64,000 nt of DNA from Phreatobacter sp. (GTDB lineage Bacteria > Pseudomonadota > Alphaproteobacteria > Rhizobiales > Phreatobacteraceae), in assembly GCF_022843985.1 (NCBI RefSeq), contig NZ_JALHMP010000004.1, positions 154,269-218,268 on the forward strand, written 5' to 3'. The position numbers and the translations under genes were made by a program. The notes under the pieces are model-generated. The model searched no databases. It was given only the letters and a program-made list of their open reading frames with translations, and had not been told where the DNA came from. How positions within the stretch are numbered: the stretch's first letter is position 1; each line of letters begins with the position of its first letter. This document shows positions 62,315 through 64,000 of the stretch, piece after piece.

Positions 62315-63607
62315 TCACGGACGGGTCTGTCCCGAACCGCGCACCCGGTATTTGAACGTCGTCAGTTGCTCGACGCCAACGGGACCGCGGGCATGCATGC
62401 GGCCGGTGGCGATGCCGATCTCGGCACCGAAGCCGAACTCGCCGCCGTCGGCGAACTGGGTCGAGGCATTGTGCAGCACGATTGCGCTGTCGACCTCGGC
62501 CAGGAACCGGTCGGCGGCCGCCTGGTCGGTGGTGACGATGGCGTCGGTATGGTGCGAGCCGTAGCGTTCGACATGGGCGATGGCCTCGCCAAGGCCGCTC
62601 ACCACCTTGACGGCGATGATGGGGGCACTGAATTCCGTGCTCCAGTCCTCCTCGCTCGCCGGCGTCACGCGGGGGTCGACGATGCGCGTCAGGCTGTCGC
62701 CGCGCACCTCGCATCCGGTATCGAGCAGGGCCGCGACCAGCGGCCTGAGATGCGTGCCGGCACAGGCCTCGTCGACCAGCAGCGTCTCCGCCGCGCCGCA
62801 GACGCTGGTGCGCCGCATCTTGGCGTTGAGCACGATGGCCTTCGCCATGGCCAGCGGTGCGGCGCCATGGACATAGACATGGCAATTGCCGTCGAGATGC
62901 GCGAAGACCGGTACCCGTGCCTCGACCTGGACCCGCGCCACCAGGCTCTTGCCGCCGCGCGGAATGATGACGTCGATCGTGCCGCCGAGGCCCTGGAGCA
63001 TCTGGCCGACCGCCGCCCTGTCGCGGGTCGGCACCAGCGAGATCGCCGCCGCCGGCAGGCCCGCCTGGTCAAGGCCGAGGGCGATCGCCTGGTGCAGGGC
63101 GCGGGAGGACCGGAAACTGTCGGAGCCGCCGCGCAGGATGGCGGCATTGCCGGATTTCAGGCAGAGCGCCGCGGCGTCCGCCGTGACGTTCGGGCGGCTC
63201 TCGTAGATGACGCCGATGACGCCGAGCGGCACGCGGACCCGCTCGATCCTGAGCCCGTTGGGCCGGTCCCAGGCCTCCATCACCGTCCCGACGGGATCGG
63301 CGAGGTCGCGCACCAGTTCGATTCCTGCGGCGATCGCCTCGACGCGGCCGGGATCGAGTGCCAGCCGGTCGATGAAGGATGGGCTCAGGCCGTCCTGGCG
63401 GGCGGCGGCGACATCCTCGGCATTGGCCTCGCAGATCAGCGCGGAGCGGGCCCGGATCGCCTGGGCCATGGCGGTCAGCGCGGCGTTCTTCTGAGCCGGG
63501 GTGGCAAGGGCGAGCCGGCGCGCCGCCGCCTTGGCGCGGCGGCCGATCTCCAGCATCACCTGCTCGGTGCTGGCCTCTTCGCTGGTCGCGCTGGGAGCCG
63601 CGGACAT
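62315..63607 (-). CDS. proA: Glutamate-5-semialdehyde dehydrogenase
   Basis: The 430-residue enzyme reduces glutamyl-5-phosphate to glutamate-5-semialdehyde in proline synthesis. Motifs are [43 protein letters not shown] and the catalytic Cys270 ([13 protein letters not shown]), with [13 protein letters not shown] near the end. GGAGG precedes the ATG at 63607. The proB gene, normally just upstream, is not in this window. Confidence 0.97.
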   Translation of the reverse strand: MSAAPSATSEEASTEQVMLEIGRRAKAAARRLALATPAQKNAALTAMAQAIRARSALICEANAEDVAAARQDGLSPSFIDRLALDPGRVEAIAAGIELVRDLADPVGTVMEAWDRPNGLRIERVRVPLGVIGVIYESRPNVTADAAALCLKSGNAAILRGGSDSFRSSRALHQAIALGLDQAGLPAAAISLVPTRDRAAVGQMLQGLGGTIDVIIPRGGKSLVARVQVEARVPVFAHLDGNCHVYVHGAAPLAMAKAIVLNAKMRRTSVCGAAETLLVDEACAGTHLRPLVAALLDTGCEVRGDSLTRIVDPRVTPASEEDWSTEFSAPIIAVKVVSGLGEAIAHVERYGSHHTDAIVTTDQAAADRFLAEVDSAIVLHNASTQFADGGEFGFGAEIGIATGRMHARGPVGVEQLTTFKYRVRGSGQTRP

Positions 63608-63769
63608 GGGAACCTCCGGAGCCGCCTTGCCTAGCACGGAGGCCCGAACAGGTAAAATCGAGCGGATCGCTGCATTCATCCGCCGTTCGGCGACTTTGGT
63701 TAACCGCGGATTAACGGTTCGCACCTGATCTAGAGGGGCGGTAATCCGAACCGCGCCAGCGCAGGCGCC

Positions 63770-64000
63770 ATGACCGACGACCTCAACGCCCCGCTCGGGG
63801 TGGACAGCCAGCAGGAGACGAAGCGGCGGCTGCCGAAGCTGCCGCTCGTGCCGATCGCTGCCGGCGTGGTCGGCGTGCTCGTCGTCGGCATCGTCGGGGC
63901 CATCGCCTTCATCCACAATCCGCTCGGCGGCGAGCCGCGCGCCGTGACCGCCATCGCCGCGCCGGCCCCGCGCACCGCCGAGCCAGCCCCGCAGCAGGCG
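63770..64000 (+). CDS. Divergent polysaccharide deacetylase family protein, N-terminal fragment
   Basis: The visible 77 codons begin [10 protein letters not shown], continue with a basic stretch and one transmembrane helix (about 28-50), then [14 protein letters not shown] and a Pro/Ala-rich linker that runs off the edge. This opening is typical of the membrane-anchored divergent polysaccharide deacetylases of Alphaproteobacteria, which usually follow a CtpA protease gene. It is divergent from proA. Confidence 0.7.
   Translation, partial: MTDDLNAPLGVDSQQETKRRLPKLPLVPIAAGVVGVLVVGIVGAIAFIHNPLGGEPRAVTAIAAPAPRTAEPAPQQA

Overview
The window is high-GC chromosomal DNA from an alphaproteobacterium, most likely a free-living member of the Hyphomicrobiales (Rhizobiales) such as a Phreatobacter, Bosea or Methylobacterium relative. 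The grounds are family-level: a class I lysyl-tRNA synthetase, the hisD-UPF0262-LMW phosphatase trio, a divergent-type polysaccharide deacetylase N-terminus, ApaG, several Bug-type solute receptors and rhizobial-style palindromic intergenic repeats. Genus is inference. No rRNA, tRNA, CRISPR array, transposase or integrase was seen.

1-12 kb is housekeeping and envelope: nadE, a MipA/OmpV barrel, rpiA, glutathione reductase, a penicillin-acylase-family hydrolase, prmA, and an unusual membrane-free protein with a chemoreceptor hairpin followed by a cache-like sensor half. 12-28 kb holds a hicAB toxin-antitoxin pair, a PcrA/UvrD helicase, an L,D-transpeptidase, Hsp33, a GT2 polysaccharide-synthase-like enzyme, orphan solute-binding proteins, ogt, lysK, an S24-type repressor and apaG.

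28.4-36.3 kb is a coherent acyl-CoA degradation cluster on the minus strand: two adjacent acyl-CoA dehydrogenases (one lacking the catalytic Glu, suggesting a heteromer), a MaoC hydratase, an MFE2-like SDR, a thiolase, an APH-type kinase and a second SDR. It is divergent from a TetR regulator, and an 18-bp perfect palindrome in the shared promoter region is the likely operator.

36.5-45.1 kb has a HugZ-like protein, hisD with two conserved small partners, a nitronate monooxygenase, obgE, and an argE-like deacylase coupled to a ThDP-dependent synthase. At 45.3-47.2 kb a lone KAP-type P-loop ATPase sits in a stretch of about 40% GC inside DNA of about 70-75% GC. It is the clearest transferred gene in the window and the best candidate for an undescribed defence or stress system.

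47.3-58.2 kb is catabolic: a GST and acyl-CoA dehydrogenase pair, a MOFRL glycerate 2-kinase, two Bug receptors, an ABC receptor, a fluoroacetate-dehalogenase-like hydrolase, and two tandem tartrate/malate dehydrogenase paralogues next to a GntR regulator. Together these could convert tartrate to glycerate and then 2-phosphoglycerate. 58.3-64 kb contains a TerC-type membrane protein, recF, an ATC-hydrolase-family protein, a single-domain response regulator, nadD, proA and the start of a polysaccharide deacetylase gene.

Two families of palindromic intergenic repeats occur (two copies of one, three of the other), and several hairpin terminators are readable.
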